A DNA stretch of 64,000 nt from Xestospongia muta (GCA_963693285.1 OY848919.1:10969461-11033460); one strand, 5' to 3'; counted from the stretch's first letter, positions 1 through 12,392 are shown. Numbers and translations: made by a program. Notes: generated by a model not told the origin, from the sequence alone.

Positions 1-1069
1 TGTGGTATATCTGGTAGAGATGAGTTCATGTCAGCATTGTGGTTTTTACATCACAGAGTGGGTAGCATCATGTATTACCCTGAGGTTATGGAATTAAAAG
101 ACATAGTCATCACTGATCTTCAACTTGTTTTTGATCATGTCACCCGATTAATCACATCCAGCTTTACTTTCAGAGGAATACAAAGACCTGGTAGTGAAGA
201 AAGGTTTCGTACTATAGGCCAATTCTCAGAGTCAACTCTAAGAAGGCTTTTTTTAAGAAATGATGATCTTCTGACTCCACTAAAACTTGTATCTCTACTA
301 AAGCATCTTCATATTATAGCTGGTCCTATGAAAGGTCTTGAAAATGAGAAATATTACTTTTTGCCTTGTGCTCTTAAGCCTACTACCCTTGAACAAGAAC
401 ATGAAGACCCCTCCTTGTTTCCTGCTCCATTGTTAATCTACTTTGAATGTGGTTACTGTCCTGTAGGTATGTTCTGTTGTTTAGTAGTTCATTTAATAAG
501 CACAACACAGCAGTCAGAACTGAAATGGACATTAGATAAACCACCTCACTATCGCAACAGGATAACCTTCTTAGTTGGTAAATGTTATGACAAAATCACT
601 CTTATTAGTCGAGCTACTTACTTTGAAATATTGATCAATCGTATACCCAAAATGAGTGAAATCTTACCTTTATCAAAACTCTGTTTAGCTGTGTATAAAA
701 CTCTTAACAACAGTATACAAATGGTAACTGAATCTCTACATTATACAAACAAGATACTCCACTTTTTTGGTTTTGCCTGTACTATTTGTCAATGTTGTCG
801 CTCTCATCCTGCAATATGTGAATATGATAATCCAGTAGCTGCTAAATGTGTCTATGGAAGAGATGTTTTACCTTTAATGGAGAAACATGCTATTTGGTTT
901 GATAAGGTAGAGTTTATCTATTAAAGTATAATGTTTTAATTCATTGTTAGCAGGTTCCCATTATACCAGCTAAAGTACAATTTAGTTCAAATTCGTCTGA
1001 GTCTGTATCAGGTATGCATTAGACAATTTATATGTTAATAAGACTTCAGAACATACACAGTTATAGATG

Positions 1070-1108
<39 letters not shown>

Positions 1109-2714
1109 CTGCTACCAACATGAAGATATTTAAGATTGCATCAACATGAAATAGATTGCAATTTGACTCATGCTTACAGAAAATTGATCATAGTTTTTAA
1201 TAATTAATGAAGCTCTTTAATGTCTTCCTTAGAGTCTGGAATTGATCAGATTACTTCAATGGACTCTGTTGTGGCTAAAAGAGCTCTAGCTCAATGTACT
1301 GATGTTATTATTGAGTCAAGTATTGACTCATTCACTCTTGCAAGAAGACTTTATTCAAAGGAAGTCATTTCAGAGAGTATCTATAAGAAAGTAATAGATA
1401 TGGAAACTAGAGATACAAGTGAAGGCCGCCTTGAAAGGATTCTTGGACACTTAAGAGATCGTGTCAGACGTGATGCTAATATTTTGATATCTTTTCTCAA
1501 TATTTTAAAAGATTTGACTCATCAAGATTTAGCTGCTTTAATTGTCAAAAAATATAAAGGTATGTTGTATAGAATGTTATATTATATTTATTAGTGAATT
1601 TACTTTAGAATTACAAAGTGCTGCAGAGAAAGAGCATCTTACAGGAGACAGCACTCTACAAGATGTACTTGTTAAGAAAGTTAGGAAAAATAATAGAAGT
1701 ATTAATTTTTACTATTTGTTAGGATGATACCTCCTACCAACATAAATCAGAAGGACTTGGTAAGGGGTCACCAAAAACAAGACTACACAAATTGAAAAGG
1801 AGATCAAATGTAAGTATGTCTGTGTCATCACTCAAGAAACACTCAAAATCACCTGATGAACAAAAGAAAATGAAGAATGAAGAGAGTAAGTTAGAAGTTA
1901 CTTATCATATCTTATTTTATACTCGGTTATCACAGAAAAAAAGAAGACAGTAAAGAAACCGAAATTAATAGTTGTATATTCAGAACAATCACAGTCATCA
2001 TCTGATAATGAGTCTGAGTTTAGTGACACATCAAGTAAAGGTATTGAGAAAGAAGCTAGTGGATCATTTTACAGGAGTAAAGAAATACCATACAAAAGTA
2101 TGTGTTCATTAATGGTACAGATTAGAATGTTTACTTCATAAATTTAGAGGTCAAGAGACAAAGGAATGAAACCAGTGTTTCTGATCAGTCTGATAAAAGG
2201 GAGCATTTGTCAAGAAAAACACAAGTTTGTAATACATCACCTCATAATTATATGAAACAGAAGAGACAATTCAGTAAGTATATTAATAAAGTTAACAATG
2301 CATTTAGTTTGTATTTACTTGTTACAGGAGAAAAGAGACAAAGATCGGAAAGTAATCATTCAGATCAATCTGATGATCATTTACCTCAAAAACAAAAAGT
2401 GTCCAAGAAGCACAAGTCATTTGAATCAACACCATATGACATATCTATTGGACCTGGTAAGGAACCTGCAAGTAGAAAGGCTTTCCAAAAGAAAGGAATA
2501 CCATTAGAATGTATATCATCACTACCTACAAAAAGACAAAGGACACATAAAGGTAAATGTAGTGTATTGATTAAAACGTCTTTTTATTATATACTCATCA
2601 GTGACTAGTGATAAAAGACTAAGAACAAAAGACAGTAATATTGATGATGATGAAGACAATCTATCTGACACTCAAGGAACCTCCTCTGAGCAATCATTAT
2701 CTGACAGTGATTAA
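1..2714 (+). CDS. Gene A: 3' part of an ankyrin-Roc-COR-death-fold protein (5' end outside window)
   Basis: The window opens inside the giant first exon, in the COR-like region. Proposed exons: 1-906, 954-1011, 1233-1559, 1609-1679, 1723-1885, 1936-2097, 2148-2273, 2328-2552 and 2602-2714. All introns are GT-AG and the joined frame is open to TAA at 2712-2714. The first segment has the COR hallmark LHHRVGS near its start. The 327-nt exon at 1233 encodes a roughly 109-residue helical domain that resembles a CARD/death-fold domain. Later exons encode a Lys/Arg- and Ser-rich tail with KRQR motifs and an acidic C-terminus ending SLSDSD. If intron 1 (907-953) is kept, translation stops at 924. The matching part of gene B is essentially identical, so gene A is either a recent duplicate or an assembly copy. 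Splice sites come from reading frame and consensus only. ROCO family assignment is firm; the death-fold call is moderate. Confidence 0.8.
1074..1105. repeat. (TA)n microsatellite in intron 2 of gene A
   Basis: This is an uninterrupted TA run inside the intron between the exons ending at 1011 and starting at 1233. The same run, at the same length, occurs at 24445-24476 in copy B. Equal length at a normally fast-changing locus supports very recent duplication or an assembly copy. Confidence 0.9.
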
Positions 2715-2940
2715 AAGTAGACAATGGTAATATTGATAACAAATTAAAATACTAATCTTTTGTTATATATATATTGTAGAGTGATTTATTACTGTTTGAC
2801 TGTTATAACCTACTCTCAAGAGCTGTTACTATATTTGGTATATATCCACACAATTATGATATCTTCTGTTAAAAGGTAAGCCTCAATGTAAGATATTACT
2901 TGTATTTTATAAGTGTACATTTAATTGTAGTTGTTATATT

Positions 2941-3147
2941 CAGGGTTTCGTCTAGAAAAGTTCAGCAGGGGGAAATCACAGTAATTAACCTATTTAATGG
3001 GCAGGGTCACAGTAATTATCGTAATTAAAGGGTGGGTTTCATATAGTTTGAATTGTTTTTGAGATATTCTAGGGGGTAAATCAGGGATTTAGGGGAAGGG
3101 GGAATCTTCCCCCTCGCCCCTCCTCCTCCCCTGTAGATGAAACCCTG
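2941..3147. mobile_element. 207-bp TIR element (MITE), copy A
   Basis: Ends are inverted: the left begins CAGGGTTTCGTCTA and the right ends TAGATGAAACCCTG, one mismatch over 14 nt. ATATT stands directly outside both ends (2936-2940 and 3148-3152) as a 5-bp target-site duplication. The interior has a G-run facing a C-run (about 3076-3135) that can fold into a strong hairpin. It encodes nothing. The matching place behind gene C (about 37270) reads as an empty site. The superfamily is not clear from these ends. Confidence 0.8.
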
Positions 3148-3169
3148 ATATTATATATATATCATTACA

Positions 3170-4520
3170 TATATTAGATTTGTCTCCATTATAATATTGT
3201 GCTATAATACATTAGAAATACTAGTTGTGTCATGAGCTCTAGACTCTTGTTGAACTATACTGACTGTTGAATGTCAACGTATGTCTATACCTTACTGTAT
3301 CAAAGTAGGTATGTATAAATTAATATAGGTAAGTACAGTTAATATACAATATGTTATGTATTTATCTATATCATATCTCTGTACACACATTGTACAGCTA
3401 ATAACTTAACTGGATATGACATTAACAATTTGTCCATAAATTATATTATTTGACAATGATCAAATGTGACATCATCACTGTTCATACCCTTTTATGTGGG
3501 ATTGAGAATGTTACTTTCATTGTCATATTTATCTGTGACTTGAGTTCTGAACTCTTTATAAACTACAATGACTATTGAATGTCCATATATGTCTTCACCT
3601 TATAGTGACTGACATGTCTCCACCTTATAATTATTGTATAAAGGTAGATGTATATAAACTAACATAGTAAGTATGATGTAGTATAAGTTATGTATATATC
3701 TGTATCATATTTCTATAGACACATTGTACAACTAATGACATATATGTATATATACAAGTAGTCCATAAGTTATATTACTTGACATTACACTGTACAATGA
3801 TCAAATGTGATATCATCACTGCTCATATTAACTTATGTGAGATTGTTGATGTTACTTTTATCATTATACTCTCTTATATTATATTAGAACTACCAGGTGT
3901 GTCTTGAGCTCTAAACTCTTTGTTGTTGTTCAATGTCCATATATGTCTTCACCTTACACTATAAAGGTAGAAGTGTATTTACTATCATTATAAATTATGG
4001 TAAGTACAATACAGTAATATACAATATGTTATGTGATTATATGTCCTTTTTATTAGGTATATAACTTAAACTGGATATGACATTAACAAGATTGTAAAGG
4101 TATGTTCATAAGTTATATTACTAGACATTACATTACAGTGATCAAATGTGACATCATCACTGCTTATATTTATTAATGTAAAGTTAAGAGATGTCACTTT
4201 GTCACACTTAGTATCTCTATCTAATTATGATAAACACATAAATATCATAGTCACTATATGTCCATAAGTCATATTAATTGACATATTACAATATAGTGAT
4301 CAAATGCTCATACCCACTATGTGAAGGCATGAATGTTATTTATGTCATCATATTATCTCCTATATTACATTAGATCTGCTACTTGTGTCATGAGCTATAG
4401 ACTCATAATGAACTACAGTGATGTCAGTATATGTCATTACCCCTTCTGTATGGAGGTTATTGTAACATTTTAAATTATGGTAAACACACTACATAATGAT
4501 GTCATTATCTCTACCTTTTT
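3170..4520. repeat. Diverged tandem repeats, roughly 300-450 bp units, about four copies
   Basis: Landmarks recur in the same order: a GTGTCATGAGCTCTAGACTC-like segment (about 3226, 3536, 3897, 4387), then a TGAATGTC..ATATGTCT-like segment, a CTTACTGTAT-like segment, and GATCAAATGTGACATCATCACTG (about 3458, 3799, 4140; partial near 4298). No open frame runs through them. Fewer units are recognisable behind gene C (about 37350-37480), so copy number differs between paralogs. Confidence 0.65.
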
Positions 4521-6070
4521 ATTAGACATACATTCATTTTTACAATAACTATATCTCTTAAACTGATTTTATATATAGTAAGTATAATACTTAATGTATT
4601 GTAATATGATATGAATCTTTCTTTAAACAGTTCTTATAAATATTTATTAACTACCATTAATGACTTAAGTTGGAAGTAACATCACCTTATAAATGTTGTC
4701 GAAGACAATCACAGAAGTAAGTAAGTAGTCTAATTATTTAGTAATACTATAACATTATAAGTACAGTGATTATTGGTGACTTAACTACATGTCATGTCAA
4801 TATATGTGATATTATGAATTGTGATTACACTCATCAACTATATATATCCAGTGTGTATTTTTAAAACATCACTGTTACTCTTGATCACCATATATCACCA
4901 TAGTGTCACTGTATTATATACCCCCTGTAGTGTTTAGTACTTTCATTTTCAGTATTGTTATTATAATACAGTATACAATATATTGATTAATTAACTAGTA
5001 TCTTAATATTTTGTTATTTATCATTAGGTTAGGACTATCACTCTAGCTAAAGACAAGTTCTTGTGAAACTTCTCTTCAATAAGTTCATCTACTTACTAAA
5101 GATGTAGATATATTTTTGTATGAATTAGCTGACTTATTATAAGTATGACTCTATACTAATTGTATTGGTATTTATTGTTATATGTCTTTAATAGGATAAT
5201 AACTAGAGACTGTTTAATGGATTACTATTAATGACTAAATAGAACAGTCACATCTATAATGTCAGTGAGAAGAAACTTTAGTTAATAAGACCTCAGAACT
5301 AAAGTAAGTATTAAGCAGACCTCTATTTGTATGCTCTTTATATGTAGTATTACCACTGTAATATATAGTGGTCAAGTATTACATATATAGATAAGATCAC
5401 ATGTATACTCAATGTAATATGTCTTTTATAGAACAAATGAACATTACAGTATATGATATAATATATGTGTATTGTGGTTGACCTTTAGCAGCTGTTATCA
5501 TAACAATCTCCATGAAAACAGTAATTAATAATATGTCAAGATGAATAGTTCAAACATAGGTTAGGTATGTCCCAATTTGAAAGTGCCTTCCTTCTAATTA
5601 TGCCTAGCAATGATCATAACGTCAATGTTACATGTTGTAATAAGAGTTATTAAAGCCCAGAACTTTAGAACAAAGTCTATTAATATAACAATATGTGTTA
5701 TGTGTTTATTATTACAGTATATTATTACTTTATAGGACTAATATCATTTGGATAATTAGAGACTACATGTTGTTTAAGAAAATTAAATGTACTAGCAGGA
5801 TCATGATCAGTTTAATTTTTAATTATAAAGAAAGATGACACTATTTATCACTTATAATTTATATTTATTTATTATGACTGGATTTTTAATAATTATATTT
5901 TATCAATAATCATATCTTCATTTATTATTAAAAATAATTAACTAAAACATACACACATTATTTGCTAAATATTAAAATTGTACGCATGTACAGTTGTCAC
6001 ACAACTGTATGTCTTTAGAAGAACATGTGTGGCCACTGATCTGTATAGATAAGATGCTATTAATTATTAT

Positions 6071-6726
6071 TAACCTCTCTGTGCGTGGGCGCAAAGCGAG
6101 GGTACTGTAGTCTGTTAGTTTGTTTGTGTGTGTGGGTGTCTGCACTGCCTGTTATTTTGAACTGCTATAACTTGGGAAGCGAAGCGTTAGCAGCTACCAA
6201 CGTTTAGCAACGAATAGAAAAACGTGTGGACTTTACAACAGTAGTATCATGAAATCATCAATGAAAACGAAAACTTAAAACTCGCAAAAGAATTTTCAGG
6301 CTGCAGAGGACAAGTGCCGTTTCTCAAAAAGTAAAAAACTTAATGTGGAGATGTTTTAGTATGCTGTAGAGAATCTTAGAGGAATACGGATCAACCAAAC
6401 AAAACGCCGTTGGTCGAAGCAATCGTTAGAAAAGTTATGAAAAGTGTTTTGTGGACTTGGAGAGCGAAGTAACGCATTCAGGAAACGTCTCAAAGCACTG
6501 ACAAAACTGCTACTAATAGATAATATATCGATTTATATTTGTACAACGGGACGTTTCCAAAGAACGCTTCATTTTCAAGTTACAATAAATTTTGTATATG
6601 AAATATTGAAACATTTTAAAGCGTCATGTAAAGGCTCAGAGAAACATTCATCACGAATCTAGCACTTAATCTTGCTTGGCAAGTGAATGATACTATTACT
6701 TACTCAGTTACAGCTTCACAGACATG
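6071..6726 (+). repeat. Dispersed repeat element, copy A
   Basis: A roughly 650-bp segment starting near TTAACCTC, with GCGCAAAGCGAGGGTACTGT close to its start and ending near CTTCACAGACATG. It occurs at about 29442-30097 in copy B and as a diverged inverted copy at about 49884-50557. Its base composition is less AT-biased than its surroundings. It has no convincing protein; the short open frames are not shared with the inverted copy. It looks like a nonautonomous mobile element of unknown class. Confidence 0.7.
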
Positions 6727-7530
6727 TCAATCAGAGTGCAAAGTACCCAGTAAACGACAAAGCTTTTTTCCCTTTGATTGAAGAGAAATGCTGAGTCATC
6801 AAACAACAGTTTGTAATATGCATCACGTGATTCCATCAGTAACTTGTCCAATCTTAAATATACATGTACATGCACTCTGCAGTATAGATTTACACTGGGC
6901 ACTGCAGCGAGGCTAATCACTTTAGTGCATTTTTATTTTAATATTTTTATTTTTATCAAAAATCATATTCTTCATTTATTACTAAATAATTAAAAAATAA
7001 AAACATACATTATTTGTTAAATATTAAATTGTACACATGTATAGTGTCATATGATCTGTAATCTTTAGAAGAAAGAAAATTATCATCATTCGTAACTTGC
7101 AAGGATATGTTTAGAGAAAAGACAATGTAGGTGTGGCCACTGATCTATATAGAAGAGATGCTATTAATCCATTTTCAGTTCTGGTATATTCACCAAATTA
7201 CAACTTACATGACAACTGTAAACAGTTAATTGTGACAATTAGTAAAGTATAAAAGTAATCAATAATCTGTAATAAGAAAATTATAATGTAGTGATAAGAA
7301 AATTACTGGATATATGATATTTAGGATATTTATGCACATTATATATATATGTAACTCAATGTAAATGTTTTTTCAAAATTTTGTACAACCACTGAGAAGA
7401 GTGTAAAGACAGTGAAATAACTAATTTAATATTATTATTATTCGTAAAAAAGAGTATCCTCTATTTTGTAAAAGACACAGAAGAGATTTAGATGTACATT
7501 TCATTTAATCAAATAGTGTAACGAAGATAT

Positions 7531-7690
7531 CTTTTTAAATAATCTTCAGTCACTTGTAACAATACAGATCCAGTATTGATACATTGCTCTTTAAAGACTC
7601 CTTCATATTGAGGTAGTCCCTGTTCATATAACCAATCATTAATCTGTGTACTATTCCATGAAGTAACTAGTATAAAGTCTATACTAGTAA
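7531..7690 (-). pseudogene. Fragment of the SAM-domain exon of the SAM-histidine phosphatase gene
   Basis: Read on the minus strand, this matches the part of the exon at 43944-44357 that encodes the SAM domain (DWLYEQGLPQYE..FKEQC and GSVLLQVTED). Similarity starts abruptly near 7531 and fades beyond about 7680. The start codon, the rest of the exon and all phosphatase exons are absent here, so it cannot make the parent protein. It marks one edge of a deletion within the older duplicated unit: behind gene C, about 4.7 kb (ZNFX1 fragment plus the phosphatase exons) lies at this point. Confidence 0.8.
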
Positions 7691-7886
7691 TGGTTATGAG
7701 ATGAATTTATTTTAGATCATGCTGCCTAGGAAATAAGAGTTCAAAGTTAATAGCTTAGTATATTTGTATGACTGACTTCTTCGTCGACGATAGATCGTGA
7801 AAGATAATCTTTATACAATATTACCAGCTCGGTCTTGTCACCGGATTGAAAGATAGTAAAGGACAAATATACAAACAGTCTACACC

Positions 7887-8250
7887 TACCTCTTTTGCAG
7901 ATTTTTATATCATCTGTTGCTAATCTGCTCTCCAGGACCAGAAGTTTTTTCTTTCGTCATTTGAGTGGTAACTATTGTGAAGGTGTGGTTAGACCTCCCA
8001 TCATTTGCGGTTTGTCATGTGCCTGTCTCGACCTTTTAGACTGTCTCCTATCTGGCCCTCTTATGTCTCGAGCCTCGAGTTTTTCAAGTATTAATTTTAA
8101 GGTATGTCAGTACTTAATCACAATTATTGATTAGAATTATTAATTTTAAAACTATAATTGATAAACTAATAACACGAGTATTGTTTGTGATTTCGCTCAG
8201 TCTTCCTAATGTATCACGTGTATAATACCACGTTCGTTCTACCAAATTAA
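7887..8250 (-). promoter_or_regulatory. Duplicate of the 5' UTR exon/upstream region of the SAM-phosphatase gene
   Basis: This matches 44762-45110, just upstream of the minus-strand SAM-phosphatase gene. Read on the minus strand, a splice donor (AAAAGAG|GTAGGTGT) is kept at 7886-7887, equivalent to GAGAG|GTAAGTGT at 44761-44762. No ATG-initiated product is expected. It is probably an orphan promoter and leader exon. The promoter function itself is inference. Confidence 0.4.
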
Positions 8251-8457
8251 GCCCTTCTTTTTTGCGAAAGAGCTATATAAAGTCATTGTTTATAAAAGCT
8301 AGATTAGATTTCATTGTGAACTGTCATGCACACATGTCTGTCATATTAACCGATGGATGTATCAATGCTAACATAAACTGAGCACTACTATTACATGCAG
8401 AGTTTGTCTCAAACAGTAAAACACTAGATGTATTAAAAGTGTCATTTTGAAGACTAA

Positions 8458-9009
8458 AGGTGGGTTCACAAATATATACTTGTATATGCTTTGTGTTGCA
8501 TCTCATAGTGTCAATGCTGTTCATATAAACAAGATGATGTGTGTGAACTAAAACTCCGCCCTCATCATTATAAACTCTTAGTGTAGTAATGAGACTGAAG
8601 TGTTGTTGCTTACTTTGCTTTACAGACAACAAAGAAGGGGACAGAAATAAAAAGAACAATGTGGGTGTGCCTTATTTTTTACTTATGGTTACAACAACGA
8701 GAGTTGCACAGTTCAGTTACCTTGCTAGCCACTTCCTTCCGTGCATTTTCTCTTGCTCTTCCTTCTTTATAGCTTTTAGTGGATACTTACCACAAACAAG
8801 GGAAATGATGAACAGCCTCGATAGGTTTCTCCTCTGCTATAAAACACATTGAAATCTGATTAGCTGAATGCATTGCTTGCAACTTCAAGATAGAAATCGA
8901 TTCTATCTTGCATTGCAACATATCACGTTTATGTGTCATGTAAGAACTGTGTTCATACAATGACGTACATATGCAACGCAAGTCTTTACCTCATTATGTG
9001 AACCAGCCT
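8458..9009. mobile_element. Harbinger-like MITE (TIR, TAA target site), copy 1
   Basis: The left end AGGTGGGTTCACA and the right end TGTGAACCAGCCT are inverted repeats (two mismatches in 13). TAA lies directly outside both ends (8455-8457, 9010-9012), fitting the 3-bp TWA target duplication of PIF/Harbinger elements. Further inverted similarity extends inward (GTGTTGCAT... on the left versus ATGCAACGC on the right). It encodes no transposase. A second copy at the paralogous site (45330-45903) shows that the insertion predates the older block duplication. Confidence 0.7.
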
Positions 9010-9679
9010 TAAAGGTAACCTTTATTGTTTCTATAATAATTTCTGTACACCTAACTTCTCTTTGATCTTGTTCACATTTGCAGTACATTAGATGTCTTGT
9101 ACAAACCAGCTGTTTTCATTGTTTAAATTTTGCCTGTTCTTTGCTTTCTTGTATTGGTAACATTTAGGACCATTTTCTCAACACATGCTCTTGTATGTCT
9201 GTGATTATAGGTTCTAGTAAAGTAATTACAGCATTCCCAAGTTTGACCAAACTGATATATATATATATATATATGTTTTATAAACTAAGGTGAGATTTTG
9301 TAGCACTGTTTAATTCTCTAGTTGCCTCATGCTAAGACGCCTGACAAACAACTCGTGTAACAGAAATACTAATTGTGTAGACATAGAAACAAGCTAGTGA
9401 GATGCTTTTAGCTTTATTTGAATCATGATCATTGTTCTAGTCGTTGTGCTTGGAATTAATAAAATTCATTGGTTGTTATATATGGCAGCAATTAAAGGAA
9501 ATGGTTTGATTATATTCCATTGTTACATACAACAATGGAATAAAACAAAGCAAATGAACACACACATATATATAGATACAGATGTGGTTCAAAACAATTG
9601 CAATAATTGTCCTGAGTTATCATTAATGTATTATCTTATGGCCAAGTATGAAGACTGTTGAGTTGGGAAAGCTTTGATT

Positions 9680-10440
9680 CCACTCAAAGATGTTTTCTCA
9701 GAATACATATAAGTGTTAAGCCTTGACCACCCACTGTCATTTCCCAGTAGCAGATAATCCTTTCCAAAAATGCCAGTTTCAGATCAAGGTAGTCAGCAGG
9801 CAACTTTCTAGCAGCTTTAGTAGCTTTATATTTTACATATCCATGTCAACAGAGGAAAGACTGGGCCCACATTTTCCCTAGATCCAAAGACCCTCCATGC
9901 TCAGGTAACAAACTGGGCTTGGAATGTGCTATGATTCCCTTGGCTCCTGTTATGACAATAGAAGCATTCACAATACCCCCAGCCAGATGGATACTCCTTT
10001 TATATGATTCTATTTCAGTGTCAAACTCACCAACTATCAGTGGACGTCCTCGGCTAGCATGTGGTAAGCTTATAATCTTGGCTGGATCTGGGTCTGTCTT
10101 CAGTTTTTCAAGATATACCTTCTTTGTGTTCTGTACTGAACTTTATGATATGGGATGACCAAGTTCTCTAGAGAATTTGTCAACAGCAGCTTTGTTTCCA
10201 ATGGTACTGGCATATTTGGCTATTTGTGCATGTGTCTGGTCATCATAGTGAAGTAGTGTCCCCTCTTTCTTCTTTTAATATCTTGCTGAGTTATTTCCTT
10301 CTCCGTTTGTCTGTTAGCAGTCTTGATCAATTTATCTTCAATGGGCAGTAGAGGAGAAGCCCTTTGCTTACTTGCAGAGTTCAACCACTTGAGAAGAGAC
10401 ATACTAGTAATATAGCCAGCTTTGAACATCAAATCATCGA
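9680..10440 (-). pseudogene. Decayed CENP-B/pogo-type DDE transposase
   Basis: Minus-strand translation across several frames gives, in order: a segment with SMSLLKWLNSAS, DDQTHAQIAKYAS..GNKAAVDKFSREL (helix-turn-helix region), KTDPDPAKI, GRPLIVGEFD, GAKGIIAHSKPSLL, and DLGKMWAQSFL followed by KATKVARKLPA-like remnants. Stops interrupt it, for example after LGHPIS and after AQSFL. The architecture fits HTH-plus-DDE transposases of the CENP-B/pogo group that are common in marine invertebrates. The catalytic DDE core is missing or unrecognisable. The 3' half is shared with 46590-46915. Confidence 0.65.
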
Positions 10441-12392
10441 TAGAGCAATCAGTTTTCCTCGTGGTAACTGCATGAGAGTGTGCACATGATCTTTGTCCTG
10501 AATGTTAATTAAGTTAGTGACTTAAATTTAGCAACCTATACCCAAACACTATTTTTGCTAAATTAAAACCAATGCTAATATTTCTCAATTTACAGTACCT
10601 GTAAGATGCGATTCAAGGCAATTTTAGGACTGCCTATCTGATGATTGGCAAGAAGTATCACTCAACTTATAGGTATTGTGGAGATGGCCTTCTAGAATGC
10701 CTTTTTTCTATTTACTGCCCAACATTCTACGAGAAGTGATTTCGCCATTGAGTTTAAACTATTTTTAGCCTTAATTCAGTCCCAAGTACTATATGGAATA
10801 AAAACTACAACAAAATAGACATCAAATTTATGATTATTGTACAACCTAATTCACAATTTTACTAAAAAATTCACGATAATTGCACTTTGTGATTTACGAT
10901 TTTACCATTAAATCAAGATTATTGTAACTTTCAATTAACTATTTTACTGAGAATTCATAATTCCTTGCAATATTCTTGATTCTCAATTTAATTGACATTT
11001 TCATAACAATAGTGAATTCACAGTAAAATCAGGAATTGAGAATTTCAATAATCATAAATTCATTTGGTTTATTTTATTCATCACTGTGAATTGTCACATA
11101 CAAATAATAGATTGAAATAATGAAAAGAATAACATGAGTTTTATGTTATGATTAAAACATTGTAGGAGTGAGTGTAAGTTGGTTTCTGACTTGATGATAT
11201 CAATAGAATTACATGTGACAGCTCTTTTTGCATTTTATTTTATTTGCATATAATGCTCTTAAAAACATATTATAAGATATAGACTTTTCGAGTTATAGTA
11301 CCAGCTGACTGTTTAAAGATGCTATTGGATTTCTTTAGCAACATTTATAATCAGGCCATAGCATATATATTAAGAGTAACTGACAACCTTTTAAATCATT
11401 CAAAGTATTCAATTTTAGAAAATAGACAGTTTAACATAAATCAACTACATTAACATTATTATAGTATCCTACTCTCTCTAGACTGTGAGTTCTGTTAAGT
11501 TTTGAGTTTGACAATTCATTTTAATGTTATATCTCAAGCTATTGATATTCTTGAGTTTGATGGTTCACTTAACTTTATAACTCAGACTAGGAATAAGCTA
11601 AATTACTGAAATTTAGTGGGCCTGTTTCTAGAATCATTAATAAGCAAAAGGCTTTTTTGTATTAAACAACTAGAGCATTTATTTACTTGTCCAATAAACT
11701 CATATTAGCTGTTAATACAATCAATAGGACTTTACGGATCTTCTATATTCATCTATACTCACTAGCAATCACAGTAGATTTTTATGACTGCTTACTCACT
11801 TACATACAAGCTTGTGTTATTTTGAAGCAACTTTTAGTTAAGAGAAGAGCTTACATTGTTATATATAGTAACAAAACAAAGTATAGTTTTTAGTGATAAG
11901 AGAATTATTCCTTTTCATATTTTATTTTTCAAAATACACAATATGATTGTAGTGTCAATGTTCACAATTAAAACAAGTCACTCATATTTCACCACCAAAA
12001 TTTACATAAAAATTACATCAAGACAACTAACTATATAATTGCTGTATCAAAATATTACAGAACATAAATGTTATTTTGATTAGTTTTAATTTTTTGAAAT
12101 TTTTGATTAGGTATAAATTTCCAAATTAAATATCATGTTGATATTTTCTACCGTACAATAGAACACTCACTTTTTGTTGAACTTTATTAAAGACAACAAT
12201 GACATAATTTCTTTCAATTGTTACACAAAATGGTCACATATGACAACAAATCAGTACATCTTTAAAAGTAAAGTCACAACATACTATATCTACTATATAG
12301 TACAAACACTTGAATTACCTAAAATCTAGTCACTTATAACTTAGATTAATAAGGAGTATCATTACTGTGCTTGTTGTGTTTTTACAGCAACA
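10441..12392. other. Intergenic region upstream of the broken ankyrin gene
   Basis: AT-rich DNA with no coding frame that I can support. Around 10850-11070 there are many interleaved AATTCAC / GTGAATT and GATTTAC-type direct and inverted words, suggesting a decayed palindromic element. Just before 12393 the sequence TTGTGTTTTTACAG is a good splice acceptor, as in the paralogs, so the ancestral gene had a 5' UTR intron here. Confidence 0.5.

Larger units (their letters stand above)
2715..7530. other. Noncoding region downstream of gene A
   Basis: About 4.8 kb of AT-rich DNA with no credible coding frame. It holds a small TIR element (2941-3147), diverged tandem repeats (about 3170-4520) and a dispersed repeat (about 6071-6726). 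Two related segments (about 5930-6065 and 6950-7170) flank the dispersed repeat, each with the same ATTTG(C/T)TAAATATTA... and GTGTGGCCACTGATCT landmarks. Much of the region aligns with 37059-39390 downstream of gene C, so it was part of an older duplicated unit. Confidence 0.6.
1..7855 (+). repeat. Segmental duplication, copy A (partial)
   Basis: This block matches 23372-31226 at a constant offset of 23,371 with no indels that I could see. It covers the gene A 3' end, the downstream noncoding DNA and a SAM-exon fragment. I found two substitutions: t6078 versus c29449 and t7441 versus a30812. The left limit is outside the window. Homology ends after GAAAGATA at 7855; beyond it copy A continues into DNA related to 44.7-46.9 kb, while copy B continues into unrelated sequence. 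Confidence 0.95.

Noticed and set aside
6444..6662. 72-residue open frame in the dispersed repeat (also at 29815-30033)
   Set aside because: The diverged inverted copy at 49884-50557 does not keep it, and it has no recognisable domain.
6708..6920. 70-residue minus-strand open frame (also at 30079-30291)
   Set aside because: Not conserved behind gene C and no family features; its duplicate simply reflects the segmental copy.
8324..8981. Open frames within the Harbinger-like element
   Set aside because: They differ between the two copies and lie in the terminal/subterminal inverted repeats; no transposase features.
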